From: Bubalus kerabau
Taxonomy: Eukaryota > Chordata > Mammalia > Artiodactyla > Bovidae
Assembly (NCBI RefSeq): GCF_029407905.1
Contig: NC_073641.1
Span: 18,335,001 to 18,399,000, forward strand
Length of the DNA stretch: 64,000 nt
Reading direction: 5' to 3'
The notes under the pieces: generated by a model
What the model was told of the DNA's origin: nothing
What the model saw: the letters and a program-made list of their open reading frames with translations, nothing else
The model's database searches: none
Translations under genes and position numbers: made by a program
In this document: one piece after another, positions 22,325 to 33,335 of the stretch
Layout: every line of letters begins with the position of its first letter
Position numbering within the stretch: the stretch's first letter is position 1

Positions 22325-22715
22325 AGCCACTGACCTTCAGCACACCCTGAAAGGAGTTCAAGGTGGAGACCAAGAATAAGGCACATTGTGGTCTGGGGAA
22401 AAATTGGCAGAAAATGCCTTCAGATAGCTACATACTCTCAGGAGAAGGTTTTATAAGCCCAAGTTCTTGCATCTCCTTATACCTAGAAAAGCACTAAAAT
22501 CAATGGTGACATCTGCTCCTCGTGACAAAGCCTCTGCCAAATGTGTACTTGATGGCATGTACCCCTCCTTCACTGAAACCTATATAACACTGACCTCCCC
22601 TACCTCTTTGGAGCAGTTCCTCAGAGCCATCGGAGATGCTGTCTTGAGCTAAACTCCTCATTTTGGCCCAAATAAAACATAACTCACGACTCTCACATTG
22701 GACATTTTTTTTTCA
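22325..22715 (+). mobile_element. Endogenous retrovirus LTR (solo, partial)
   Basis: Looks like a ruminant class-I ERV LTR (BTLTR1-like from memory): a promoter-like 'cctatataac' at 22579-22588, a downstream 'ccaaataaaacataactcac' poly(A)-signal region at 22669-22688, and a T-rich end with 'ttcag' near 22711. A 61-codon frame across it is fortuitous. No internal viral genes or second LTR are present, so it is a solo or fragmentary LTR. Confidence 0.6.
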
Positions 22716-22779
22716 GATGATATTCCATAAAAATGTGTTTTTAAATCTGCAAGTGGTGTAAAATAGAGAGTGAGAGTCA

Positions 22780-22965
22780 GATCAACCACTTCAAACCCTG
22801 AGTCTGCTTCCCAACAAATACAGGCAAGTAACATAACTTCTCTGTAACAGTTTCCTCATCAGTAATACAGAGCTGTGCTAAGGATAAAATAATGTGTATA
22901 AAATACTTAATACTCTGCCTCACCCAGAGCAGGTACCATATACATGTTGGCTGTTGCTGTAATTA
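22780..22965 (+). mobile_element. MIR SINE
   Basis: Diverged sense MIR core: 'caagtaacataacttctctgtaacagtttcctcatc' followed by 'taaaataatgtgtataaaatacttaatac' and a terminal 'gcaggtaccatatac' segment. Ancient tRNA-derived SINE. Confidence 0.7.
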
Positions 22966-24043
22966 TTTATTGCTAATCACGCCAAGGACTTCTAGAATCA
23001 CATACACATTTCTAGAAATACCCCTGGTCACAAAGATGTGGATCTTATTTTGAACGTACAAGATAACGCCACTTTCCTGTGTGAGTAACCAGATTCAATC
23101 AACACAGTTATTGTGATGAAGGGAGCTTAAGAGTATAAGGAGGAAAAAAGAGAATTGGGGAAACAGATGATGGTGATCAGATCTCCAAATTTAGATCACA
23201 CTTTCCAAACCAGCTCAAACTACGATCCCTTGAGCCTTGATTTAATCACAGAATGTGTACAGCTTTAATCTCTTCGTATATTGGTAAAGAAAAAAATTCA
23301 CAAATGCTAAAGTCATTTTCCAAAAAAGTTTTCTTGCCTCCAACTCCCTTAATTTCAAAAGCTGGCTTCGAAGCACAGCTGGTTTTTCTAACCACCTTTC
23401 TCTTTTGCATGTAAAACTCTGCCTCACCTTACATTCTTGATGAATATAAATAAGATGCTTTAACTTTTATCATGATGAGTCCCAGAAGAATGCCGCCTAC
23501 TCTGTTCTTTGATGCCTTGACTGGCATTTAAAAGCATTGTGGGCGACAGCCGGACAAAGCTTTATGGTGGCAGCTGAAGTGGGTGAAGGTCTTTGACATT
23601 TAGCATGAATGCCTCAAAATGTGATTTTTAGGGGAGCATTTGGAGAGAGAATTCATGAGCTGGGAGTGCCCATGAGATGGAAAAACATGGTATGTTCAGA
23701 TGGAGATGAGACCTGTCATCAGTAAATGTGATGCAGGGTGTAAGAGGACAGCAAGAAGTTTACTTGCTTTCAAGTCTTTGTTTACTTTAAATGTTCATTT
23801 CAATATCACATTTATATGTCATTCTGTTAAGGAGACCTAGGAAGTTCAACTAACCTGAATACTAAGCATGTGAAACACTTCGGAGGAAGGTAAAACACAA
23901 ATTGAAAGTTATCATTGTTATCACCATCATCATCAGGATAGAAGCAGTATCCGTGCTGTGTAACATGTTGAACATGTTTCAGATGTTGAGAAAGAAAATA
24001 TATTCAGAACACCACTGAAGAACCACTATAAATCTCTATCTTT
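22966..24043. other. Unclassified DNA
   Basis: About 1.08 kb without a recognisable gene or repeat. GC content is somewhat higher around 23500-23700. Confidence 0.5.
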
Positions 24044-24114
24044 AAAAGAGATATTTGGCAAAACTAATACAGTTATGTAAACTTTAAAAATAAAATAAAA
24101 TTAAAAAAAAAAGA
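24044..24114 (+). mobile_element. Very short L1-BT 3' terminal insertion
   Basis: Only the last ~59 bases of L1-BT are present (24050-24108: 'atatttggcaaaactaatac' to the adenine tail). The 6-base target 'aaaaga' flanks it at 24044-24049 and 24109-24114, and the site reads TT/AAAA. An extreme 5' truncation. Confidence 0.88.
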
Positions 24115-25389
24115 ATGCACTTAGCACACCCAGCTTTTTAAAAGTGTAACTGTATTGCATTAAAAATGTTATATCTGTACTGCATAAAAATATAATTTTG
24201 GACACTCAGGTTTTAAATCCTGCATAATATTGATATATGTCCTTTGGGAGAAATGCATCTTTCTGGATTTTAACTTTGTTTCATCTTTTAGATCAATTAT
24301 TAAAACATGTTTTGCAAAAAAATAAAATAAAATAAAACATGTTTTGCTTATACTGCCTTGCAGGGAGACCACATATGGCACTTTTGCCATATCTGTGTTC
24401 CTGGTAGAGTTATATGGATACCATCTTCTACTAATAGCAGTGTTTGGCTTAGCGGTGCTGGATCTGTATTAATATTTGGGGTTTTAATGATTGGATTGAC
24501 AGGAAACCAAGGATAAAAGGGTAGTACATAAATAATTATATGGTAAATTATGGCCACACTTGAATTTTTTGTTTAGCAAAATAAAATACAGATATGAACT
24601 TAATAGCAATAGGGCATAACGTATAAGAGCTAGAAAAAGAGTTATCCAGCTTCCTGTCATTCCCTGGTACTATATTTAGAATATTTTATTACGGTTTTTA
24701 GATTTTTTTACCCACCACAGATTTTTAATATTAAATTCCTGAAAACATATTTTCTTTTTAATACTCTGGTAAAAATAAATAAATAAATAAATAAAATAAA
24801 AGAGATAAAGAGAGTGTCCACAGAGAGTAGAGAGACAGACAGGGGGAAATGGGAGGGTGCAAATGGAAAAGGGAAGTTAATAAACAGATCAGAACTGAAC
24901 AAAGCAATATTTTCCCCTTGTTGCTGAATATTGGCAGTGGGGAGTTCAGAATAGGTTTCTTATTCCCTTTTAAAGCTCACCCTTCCTATGCCAAATGTTG
25001 CAACTGCTGAAAAGAAGTGAGAACACTACAAATCCAACATACTTTTCAAAATTCTCTAGGATGAGGCATAACACAGAATTTAAATCTTGGATTTACTGGA
25101 TTTAAGGGATGTGTGTGATTGTAGGTGGTATAACAGCATTAAAGATAGGAGCATCAGAATGATCATAAGCACCAGTATTATTCAGAAGAACAATAACAAC
25201 ATTCACTAATTTTAGACTAACATGATACACATGTAATTTACAATATCTAGGATAACTACTGAAAGAATATACAGGAAGTATGCAAACTCCAAACAGTAAA
25301 AAGAAGTTAGCTAGAATGAGAAAAAAAAATCCCAGAAGAATATAATAAAGAAGAAAAAGCCCAATAATCAAACAGAAAACTCATAATAT
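24115..25389. other. Unclassified AT-rich DNA with simple repeats
   Basis: No gene or named repeat. An (AATA)n tract lies at about 24771-24801. A tail-only insertion at 24302-24347 is listed separately. Confidence 0.5.
24302..24347 (+). mobile_element. Tail-only retroposition scar (14-base duplication around an A-rich tail)
   Basis: 'aaaacatgttttgc' is exact at 24302-24315 and 24334-24347. Between them are 18 bases made of A runs and 'aaat' units that resemble the L1-BT tail ('aaaataaaataaaatt'). The sequence before the first copy gives TT/AAAA. There is no element body, so this is best read as target-primed insertion of only the tail. Confidence 0.75.
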
Positions 25390-25929
25390 ACTAGGCAAAT
25401 ATTGACCAAAAATGATATGGCACATAAAACAGATTTTACAACAAAATATAAAACCAGAATTAAAGACGATTATTACATATAAACTAATAAAATGCTCAGT
25501 TTACTCATGAATACTTAATAACATGGTCTTACATAAATAATAACAAAAACTGATAAAAATATTAGGGGAAATCACAGTGGGGGATTTTCACATACTTATT
25601 TTTTTAACAAAACAAGAAAAATATAATCAGGAAGTACACAGGTGAATTAAACAGTACAATTGACAAGTTTAATGATGATGAACATATATGGAATATTACA
25701 CACTACATTTGGAAAATAAACCTATATTTTTCAAGTATATATGGAACATTCCAAAATTTGACTAGGTACTTCACCAATGTAATTAAGTTATAAATCAATA
25801 ACAAGAAGATAAGTTAGAAAGCATATGAATACTTTCTAAGCAAAGAAGAAATGAAAAAAATCATAATGGATATCAGAATATGTTTATACTAAATAATACA
25901 AATGTCACATATTAAAACATGAGGGGAAT
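25390..25929 (+). mobile_element. Ancient L1 (L1ME/HAL1-like), endonuclease region
   Basis: Diverged ORF2 endonuclease text, such as 'gggggattttcacatactta' (the VGDFN-type block) and 'aacattccaaaatttgactaggt'. Many stops. Continues after a BovB insertion at 26249. Confidence 0.65.
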
Positions 25930-26255
25930 TTGTTGTTCTTTAGTCACCAAGTCGTATCTAACTCTTTGTGACCCCATGGATGGTAGTGCTCCAGGCTTCC
26001 CTGTCCTTCACTATCTCCCAGTTTGCTCAAACTCATGTCTATTGAGTTGGTGATGCCATCTAACCACCTCATCCTCTGTTCCCCATTCTCCTGCCTTCAA
26101 TCTTTCCCAGCATCAGGGTCTTTTCCAATGAGTAGGCTCTTCACTTCAGGTGGCCAAAGTATTGTAGCTTCAGCTTCAGCATCAGTCCTTCCAATGAATA
26201 TTCAGGGTTGACTGGTTTGATATTAGGATTGACTGGTTTGCATACCAAGGGGAAT
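25923..26255 (-). mobile_element. BovB LINE 3' end inserted in ancient L1
   Basis: The plus strand starts 'ttgttgttctttagtcaccaag' (complement of an AACAACAA tail) and covers ~310 bases of BovB to 'ttcagggttgactggtttg'. A short duplication of 'gattgactggtttg' follows (26227-26240). The target 'ggggaat' is at 25923-25929 and 26249-26255. Confidence 0.9.
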
Positions 26256-26350
26256 ATGCATATCAGTAAATACTTACATTAGAAAAACTAAGGTCTTATA
26301 ATTAATGAGAGCTACCTAAGAAAGTAGAAAGGAGCAGTATAACAAACCTT
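26249..26350 (+). mobile_element. Ancient L1, continuation after BovB insertion
   Basis: 'gcatatcagtaaatacttacattagaaaaactaagg' corresponds to the L1 ORF2 'ALNAYIRKEE' stretch, collinear with 25390-25929. Confidence 0.6.
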
Positions 26351-27039
26351 TAAAAAGTTACAGAAGCAGGAGTTATAGAGTTGGGTGGATTCCACCCCCA
26401 AAGAAATAAATATAAAATGGCCATTGTGTCTAAATTGGCTAGAGCAGGACTCTGGAAATTGACTAAAAGCAAGCAACAAATGAAGAAATGTTTATTCATA
26501 ACTGTTAGAAATGTGGGTAAGAACAGTGTCATTCTGAGGCCTCCAAGAGTGGGACTGTTCCCCTTCCCAACCCCCTCATTCACTTAGAATGAAAGTTATA
26601 CCAGAGTGGGGCTGGGCATGAAAACCAGCCAGTTTGCTGCCATAAAGAAAGGATCTGAATGGTATGGGTGATGAAAAGCCCTGCGTGAAACATTGATAGT
26701 ATAAGTATCACACTTGGTAGGAAACAGGAAATCACGGATCTGCAGCCTAGATAGTTTTGGTTGGGATAAATGATGGACTGCCAGAAACTTAGTGGGAAGG
26801 TCCCAGAAATGACAGAGTTATAGAAGGATTAGACATGCTCTCTGTAAATTCCTGGATAGCTGTGAGAATACATATACAAACAGGGGAACTGCAAAAGACT
26901 CAAGCCTAAAATAAAAACCAGGACAGACTTGATAACTGGCTGAACTTTAAACAAACTCCCCAAACCATATCCAATGAGACCCATCCACGAGGGTGGAAGA
27001 CTTATAGTTTTGAGGTGTTTGAGCAAAATCATTAAATTT
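26351..27039. other. Unclassified DNA
   Basis: About 690 bases. Frames at 26381-26587 (+) and 26350-26583 (-) have no recognisable product. No named repeat. Confidence 0.5.
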
Positions 27040-27960
27040 TAATCATATAAATACACCTACGCCAGCAATTCATTCTCAAGTAGCCAAAGAAATGAAAACA
27101 TATGTCCACTCAGAGACATGTATGCAAAGGTTTATAGCAGTATTAATAATAGCAGCTCAACACTAGAAACAACCCAAATGTCCATCTGTTCATAGATGAA
27201 TAAACAAAATATTTCACACCCAATGGAATATTGATCATTATTAGTAATAAAAAGACACAAACTACTGATACATGCTACAACTTGTATGCACTGAAAAATA
27301 GCTATAATAGTCAAAAGAATTCAGACACAAAAGACTACACATTACATAATTCTACTTACAGCTGAATAGTCCTATAATCATTTAGGAAAGTGAATCTCAA
27401 ACACACATTGTATAAGCACTCTGGAAGACAGTTTGACACTTTCTAAAAAGTTTAAACATACACATATCATAGGACCCAGCAACCTCACCCATGGGTATTG
27501 ACAATGGGGAAATAAAAATTTAGGTTCACATAAATACTTAAACATAAGTATTTATAGGAGCTCTGTTCACCCCAAACTGGAAAGAACCCAAATGTCTTTC
27601 AATCAGTAAATGGATAAACAAACTATGGTATTTCCATTTAATGGAATATTAATCAGCAGAGAAAAAGGAAAAACTATTGATACATGCAGCAACCTGAATG
27701 GACCTCAGAAAAAAGTCAGCTTTGGAAGATTGCAGCTTATATGATTCCACTTATATGACAATGTAGGAAAGACAAACAATAGCTATGGAAAATGGGTCAG
27801 TGATTGCCAGGGACTGGAAGTGGGAGGAAGATGCTACCATAATTGGGATTGCAGAGGGTGTCTGTCCTGATTTGGTAGTGGCTACATGAATCAGCTCATG
27901 TAGTGCAATGAATTATATATAAATCAGTGCAACAGAATTATATACCCCTTCCCAAATTTC
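27040..27960 (+). mobile_element. Old L1 3' region containing two similar ORF2-end segments
   Basis: Typical old-L1 C-terminal text occurs twice: 'caacccaaatgtccatctgttcatagatgaataaac' near 27170 and 'gaacccaaatgtctttcaatcagtaaatggataaac' near 27585. 3'UTR-type sequence follows ('cagtgattgccagggactgg', 27798-27817). The first copy is followed by its own decayed 3' stretch, so there may be two adjoining elements. Confidence 0.8.
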
Positions 27961-28065
27961 AATGTATTACTGTCTACAACATTTTAATGTTTTTAGTTTA
28001 CCTGTATAGAAGCAGAAATGAACCTTGAGAAACATCCACTTTTATGCCTGTATAACCTATTCTCC

Positions 28066-28583
28066 ACAGAGCGATCAGAGTAGCCCTTTTAAATGCAAAT
28101 TTGACCAAGTCATGCATCTGCTCAAAACATCCAGGGCCTTCCCAACAATCTTAGAATAAAATTCAAAATCTATAAGGGTTTTGTGATCCTATCCATCCCT
28201 CACTCCCTCACTCAATCCTTCCACTCTCACCCTGGCTCCCTCTGCTCCAACCACACTGACCTTCTTGCTATTCCTCAAAATACACTCCTGCCTCAGGGTC
28301 CTCACACTCTCTGTTCCTTTGCCTGGAACACTCTTCCCTTTGATATCACAGGGCTTGTTGCCTCACTTCAATCAGGTCTCCATTCATATGTCATCCTTCT
28401 AGGCAGGTCTCTGGGACCACCCTAACTCAGCTGCTTCTCTCAGCTGATTGATCAAACCTTATCCCTTCCCCCTCCATTCAATGAGGACGGCACTTCTTGG
28501 CTTTTTTTTTTAATGAATTAATTCCCAAAACCTAAAATAGTATTTGGTACATAGTTGGCATTCACATTATTGTTGAATCAATG
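28066..28583 (+). mobile_element. L2 LINE 3' portion
   Basis: Matches the L2 3' region: 'aagtcatgcatctgctcaaaac', 'ccctctgctccaaccacactgaccttcttgctattcctc', 'ctgttcctttgcctggaacactcttccc', and the terminal 'tatttggtacatagttggcattc ... ttgttgaatcaatg'. An 80-codon frame here is part of this repeat, not a gene. Ancient mammalian LINE. Confidence 0.88.
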
Positions 28584-28604
28584 TACAAAGTAAAATAACT
28601 TAAC

Positions 28605-29157
28605 ATGGTAAATTAAAAGATGCTTACTCCTTTGAAGGAAAGTTATGACCCACCTAGATAGCATATTCAAAAGCAGAGACATTACTTTACCAACAAAGAT
28701 CCATCTAGTCAAGGCTATGGTTTTTCCAATAGTCATGTATGGATGTGAGAGTTGGACTATAAAGAAAGCTGAGTGCCAAAGAATTGATGCTTTTGAACTG
28801 TGGTGTTGGAGAAGACTCTTGAGAGTCCCTTGGATGGCAAGGAGATCCAGCCAGTCCATCCTAAGGGAGATCAGTCCTGGGTGTTCATCGGAAGGACTGA
28901 TGTTGAAGCTGAAACTCCAATATTTTGGCCACCTCATGCAAAGAGTTGACTCATTTGAAAAGACCCTGATGCTGGGAAAGATTGAGGGCAGGAAGAGAAG
29001 GGACAACAGAGGATGAGATGGTTGGATGGCATCACCAACTCAATGGACATGAGTTTGGGTAAACTCCAGGACTTCGTGATGGACAGGGAGGCCTGGCGTG
29101 CTGTGGTTCATGGGGTCGCAAAGAGGTAGACACGACTGAGCGAGTGAACTGAACTGA
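28605..29157 (+). mobile_element. BovB LINE 3' end
   Basis: Starts at 'catggtaaattaaaagatgcttactcc' and runs to the 3' terminus with an ACTGAACTGA tail. A 123-codon frame (28645-29016) keeps 'VMYGCESWTIKKAE' and 'LWCWRRLLRVPW', the RTE C-terminal region. 5'-truncated and incomplete, so no enzyme. Confidence 0.95.
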
Positions 29158-29290
29158 AGAAAATCACAGGTAACTTTCATCGTCACCTTTGTCCTCATCA
29201 GCTCTTTACCTGACCCTTTACCCTACTTCTGCCACCAGTTAATTCTGAAAAATCTTAACTTCCTTCCTTCCTAATAAACTGAGATGGGAG
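29158..29290. other. Host DNA between two BovB copies
   Basis: 133 bases unlike either BovB neighbour; no feature recognised. Confidence 0.5.
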
Positions 29291-30620
29291 GTCTAGTTTT
29301 CATTCCAGTCCCAAAGAAGGGCAATGCCAAAGAACGTTCAAACTACTGTACAACTGCATTCATTTCACATGCTAGCAAAGTAATGCTCAAAATCCTTCAA
29401 GATAAGCTTCAACAGTATGTGACCTGAGAACTTCCAGATGTACAAACTGGATTTAGAAAAGGCAGAGGAACCAAAGATAAAATTGCCAACATCTGTTGGA
29501 TCATAGAAAAAACAAGAAAGTTCTAGTAAAACATCTACTTCTACTTCATTGACTACACTAAAGCCTTTGACTGTGTGGATCACAACAAACTGTGGAAAAT
29601 TCTGAAAGAGATGGGAATACCAGACCACCTGACCTGCCTCATGAGAAATCTGTATGCAGGTCAAGAAGCAACAGTTAGAATCAGACATGGAACAACAGAC
29701 TGGTTCCAAATTGGGAAAGGAGTACGTCAAGTCTGTATATTGTCACCCTGCTTATTTAGCTTATATGCAGAGTACATCTTGTGAAATGCTGGGCTGGATG
29801 AAGCACAATTGGAATCAAGATTGCTGGGAGAAATATCAATAACGTCAGATATGTAGATGACATCACCCTTATGGCAGAAAATGAAGAGGAACTAAAGAGC
29901 CTCTTAATGAAGATGAAAGAGGAGAGTGAAAAAGCTTGCTTAAAACTCAACATTCAAAACATTAAGTTCATGGCATCAGGTCCCATCACTTCATGGCAAA
30001 TAGATGGGGAAACAATGGAAACAGTGACAGACTTTATTTCCTTTGGCTCTAAAATCACTGTCGATGGTGCTGCGGCCATGAAATTAAAAGACACTTGCCC
30101 CTTGGAAGAAAAGCTATGACAAACCTAGACAATGTATTAAAAAGCAGAGACATTACTTTGCCAACAAAGTCCATCTAGTCAAAACTATGATTTTTCCAGC
30201 AGTCATGTACAGAATGTGAGAGCTGGAAAATAAAAAAGGCTGAGCACCGAAGAACTGATGCCTTGAACTGTGGTGTTGGAGAAGACTCTTGAGAGTCCCT
30301 TGAACAGCAAGGAGATCAAACCAGTCAGTCCTAAAGGAAATCAACCCTGAATATTCACTGGAAGGACTGAAGCTGAAACTGAAGCTCCAATATTTTGGCC
30401 ACCTGATGCAAAGAGTTGAGTCATTAGAAAGGACCCTGATGCTGGGAAAGATTGAAAACAGGAGGAGAAGGGGACAACAGAGGATGAGATGGTTGGATAG
30501 CATCACTGACTCAATGGAGATGAGTTTGAGCAAACTCCGGGAGATGGTGAAGGACAGGGAAGCCTGGTGTGCTGCCATCCATGGGGTCGTGAAGAGGACA
30601 CAACTGAGCAACTGAACAAC
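29291..30620 (+). mobile_element. BovB LINE, RT domain to 3' end
   Basis: 5'-truncated near 'gttttcattccagtcccaaag' and running to an AACAAC-type tail. RT signatures persist in pieces: 'DYTKAFDCVDHNKLWKIL' (29550s), 'GKGVRQVCILSPCLFSLYAEYI' (29715-29780, with the usual RQG changed), and a 'YVDD'-type active site near 29850 in another frame. At least four frameshifts or stops; inactive. Older than the copy at 51606. Confidence 0.94.
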
Positions 30621-31605
30621 AAGAAAATGTATATTAAAATTCACTGGGAGTTATCTTTTACTTTTTTTGTATTTTTTTTGCTATTCAAATATTACTAAAT
30701 GTTGCTCTAGCTGCCTATTATTCATTGTCACTGAGGTTTAAATCATTCTTCCACAGTATAAAGAGACACCATTTTAGGGCAAAAGAATAAAAGTCACATC
30801 CTTGGTTTCTGTATTTGGGGGTGGGGGAGGGTGTGCTTAGCCATTTACTTTAGGCGTGTTTCACAGAATTCAAGAGAACCCATTTTAGAAAATCACTGCC
30901 ATCTCATCTCATCATATCTTCAGAATTAAATGACTCATCTTTCGTTTTTTTCTGGAGATAGCTTGTTATAAGCCAGTTCTTTGGACATTGGAACCTACAT
31001 TTTTGCCTGGAGAGGGACAGAGTACAAAGTCGCACTTGTAAAATCTGAAGCTCTTCAGTTAACAGTTTGTTGCTCTTTCCAGGATTCATGGGTAAATGTT
31101 AAACTTTGAAATGTCATTGCTTCCTTGCCAAAAGCCAATCTTTTTTCTGGGAAACTGCTTGTTCTGAGATCACTGATTGTATATTGCACTATATTCCAAA
31201 CACAGAAAGCCTAGCAATTGTAACATGCCCAGAATAAAACAGAAAAAGTCTCAAAGACAGGTATTTTATAAATAAGAGATGTCTTATATTTCAATAAAAA
31301 ATAAAGTCTGTCTTCCTTGCTTAAAACATATACTATCCTAAAGTTGATTCCTAGTTTTAAAAGATATTTTCAACAAATGGTAAATTTCAAAAGAAGATGA
31401 TGCCTTTCACTGTAAAGAGCCTGAAATCATTCATTCATGTTATGTTTTTCAACAACGGGAATATTTTAGAGCTCTGTCATTCTTTAGACTACTGCTTTAG
31501 ATAAATGTTTACTTTCATTTCATTCAGTGTCACAATTTGTGGCTAAAATTACACCTTCCAGGAAAAAAAAATCACTGACGATTTAGCTCCTAAGTAAAAC
31601 GACAT
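30621..31605. other. Unclassified DNA
   Basis: About 985 bases with T-rich and G-rich short tracts (30660, 30815). No gene or named repeat. Confidence 0.55.
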
Positions 31606-32012
31606 GAGCAATCAAAAGAAAATGTAAGGGGAAATCTTCACGATATTGGACTTGGCAACGATATCTTGGATATGACACAGAAAGCAGACAATAAGAGCTA
31701 AAATAGACAAATGAGACTACATGAAACTTAAGGATTTGTGTGCATCAAAAGACACAACCAACACAGTGAGAAGACAACCTATGAACTGTAGAAAAGACTT
31801 ACCAATCATATAGCTGATAAAGGTTAATATATAGAAAAGGTAAATAACTCCTACAACTCAACAACAAAACATCTACCAACCTAATTTTAAAAAGGGGCAA
31901 AGGACTTCAGTAGACATGTCTCCAAAGATAATATACAAATGGCCAATGTGTGTATGAAAAGATATTCAACATCACTAGTCATCAGAGAAATGCAAATCAA
32001 AACCACAATGAG
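31606..32012 (+). mobile_element. Old L1 ORF2 C-terminal part
   Basis: Sense L1 text: 'acatgaaacttaaggatttg', 'agaagacaacctatgaactg', 'tgcaaatcaaaaccacaatgag'. Interrupted at 32012 by CHR SINEs and continued at 32640 with the next expected bases ('agatatcattctccacccat'). Confidence 0.85.
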
Positions 32013-32286
32013 TGGCTTCACTGGTGGCTCAGTGGAGAAGTCTGCCTGCCAATGCAGAAGACACGGGTTAGATCCCTGATCTGGAAAGATGCCACATGAC
32101 TTGGAGTGGCTGAGCCCACATGCCACAACTACTGAAACCTAAGTGCCCTGGAACCCATGCTCTGCAACAAGAGAAGCCAATGAGAAACCTCAGCACCGCA
32201 ACTAGAGATTAGCCCCTGCAGAAAGGAAGACCCAGCATAGCCAAAAATAAAATAAAATTATATATATTAAAACACACACACACATA
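32004..32286 (+). mobile_element. CHR-type SINE, first of a pair
   Basis: tRNA-derived head 'cttcactggtggctcagtgg' followed by the CHR body ('cccacatgccacaactactga', 'gcctctgcaacaagagaagcc'-like) and an A-rich then (AC)n tail at 32243-32285. The left target copy 'cacaatgag' is at 32004-32012. Confidence 0.85.
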
Positions 32287-32648
32287 ACTAGACTGCTTCC
32301 CCGGTGGCTCATCAGTAAAGAATTTGCCTGCCAATGCAGGAGATGTGGGTTTGATCTCTGATCTGGGAAGACCCCACATTCCATGGAGCAACTAAGCCCA
32401 TGCACCACAACTATTGAGCCTGTGCTCTAGAGCCCAGGAGCCAAAACTACTGAGCCCAGGTGCTACAGCTACTGCAGACTCAGTGCCCTCGAGCCCATGC
32501 TGTACAGCGAAAGAAGCCACACAAAGAGAAGCCTGCACACCGCAGCTAGAGAGTAGCTCTCGCTTGCCACAACTAGAGAAAAGTCCATGCAGCAGTGAAG
32601 ACTCAGCACAGCCAAAAATAAATAAATTTAATTTAAAAACACAATGAG
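32287..32648 (+). mobile_element. CHR-type SINE, second of a pair
   Basis: Second sense copy, head 'ctgcttccccggtggctcat', body to 'cagcacagccaaaaataaat' with an A/T-rich tail. The right target copy 'cacaatgag' at 32640-32648 matches the one before the first SINE, so one duplication encloses both. Confidence 0.85.
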
Positions 32649-33335
32649 ATATCATTCTCCACCCATCAGGATGGCTACTATCAAAAATAAGAGAAAATAA
32701 CAAACGTTGGTGAGGAGATACAAAATCTGAAACCCTTGTGCACTGCTGATTGTTTTATAAAACCATGCAACAGATACAATAAACATGAGGTTCCTCAAAA
32801 AAATTTTTAAATAAAATTCCATATGATCCAGCAATCCCATTTGGGAATATATACTTAAAAGATATTTGCACTTCATGTCCACAGCTGTACTATTCACAAT
32901 AGCAAAGAGGTGGAAGCAACTCAAAAGTCCAGCAAGCGATGGAACTGATAAACCAAACATGATATACACATGCAATGGAATATTATCCATCCTTAAAAAA
33001 GGACAGAAATCTTGTCACATACTACAACAGGGATGAACTTTGAGGACATGATGCTAAGTGAAATAAGCCAGTCACAAAAAGGCAAACACTCTATGACTAT
33101 TCTAAGAGGTATATAAAGGCAAATGTATATAGAAATTAGCATGGTATTAACAGGATGGGGGAAGCAGCTCAAGGGAAGTGGTTTAATGGGTAGAAAGTTA
33201 CAAATTTGCAAGAGGAAAAAATCTTGGAGCACTGTTTTACAACAATATGCATATAATTCACACTACTGATCTGTATACTTAAAATGATAAAGGTGGTACC
33301 TTATGCTATGTATTTTTACCATAATTTTTTGTAAA
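32649..33335 (+). mobile_element. Old L1 ORF2 end and 3'UTR
   Basis: Continues the L1 from 32012 through 'ccatatgatccagcaatccc' (32819), 'caatggaatattatccatcc' and a 3'UTR-like end 'aaaatgataaaggtggtacc'. Stops throughout; inactive. Confidence 0.85.

Noticed and set aside
28183..28425. 80-codon frame at 28.2 kb
   Set aside because: Lies wholly within an L2 LINE fragment.
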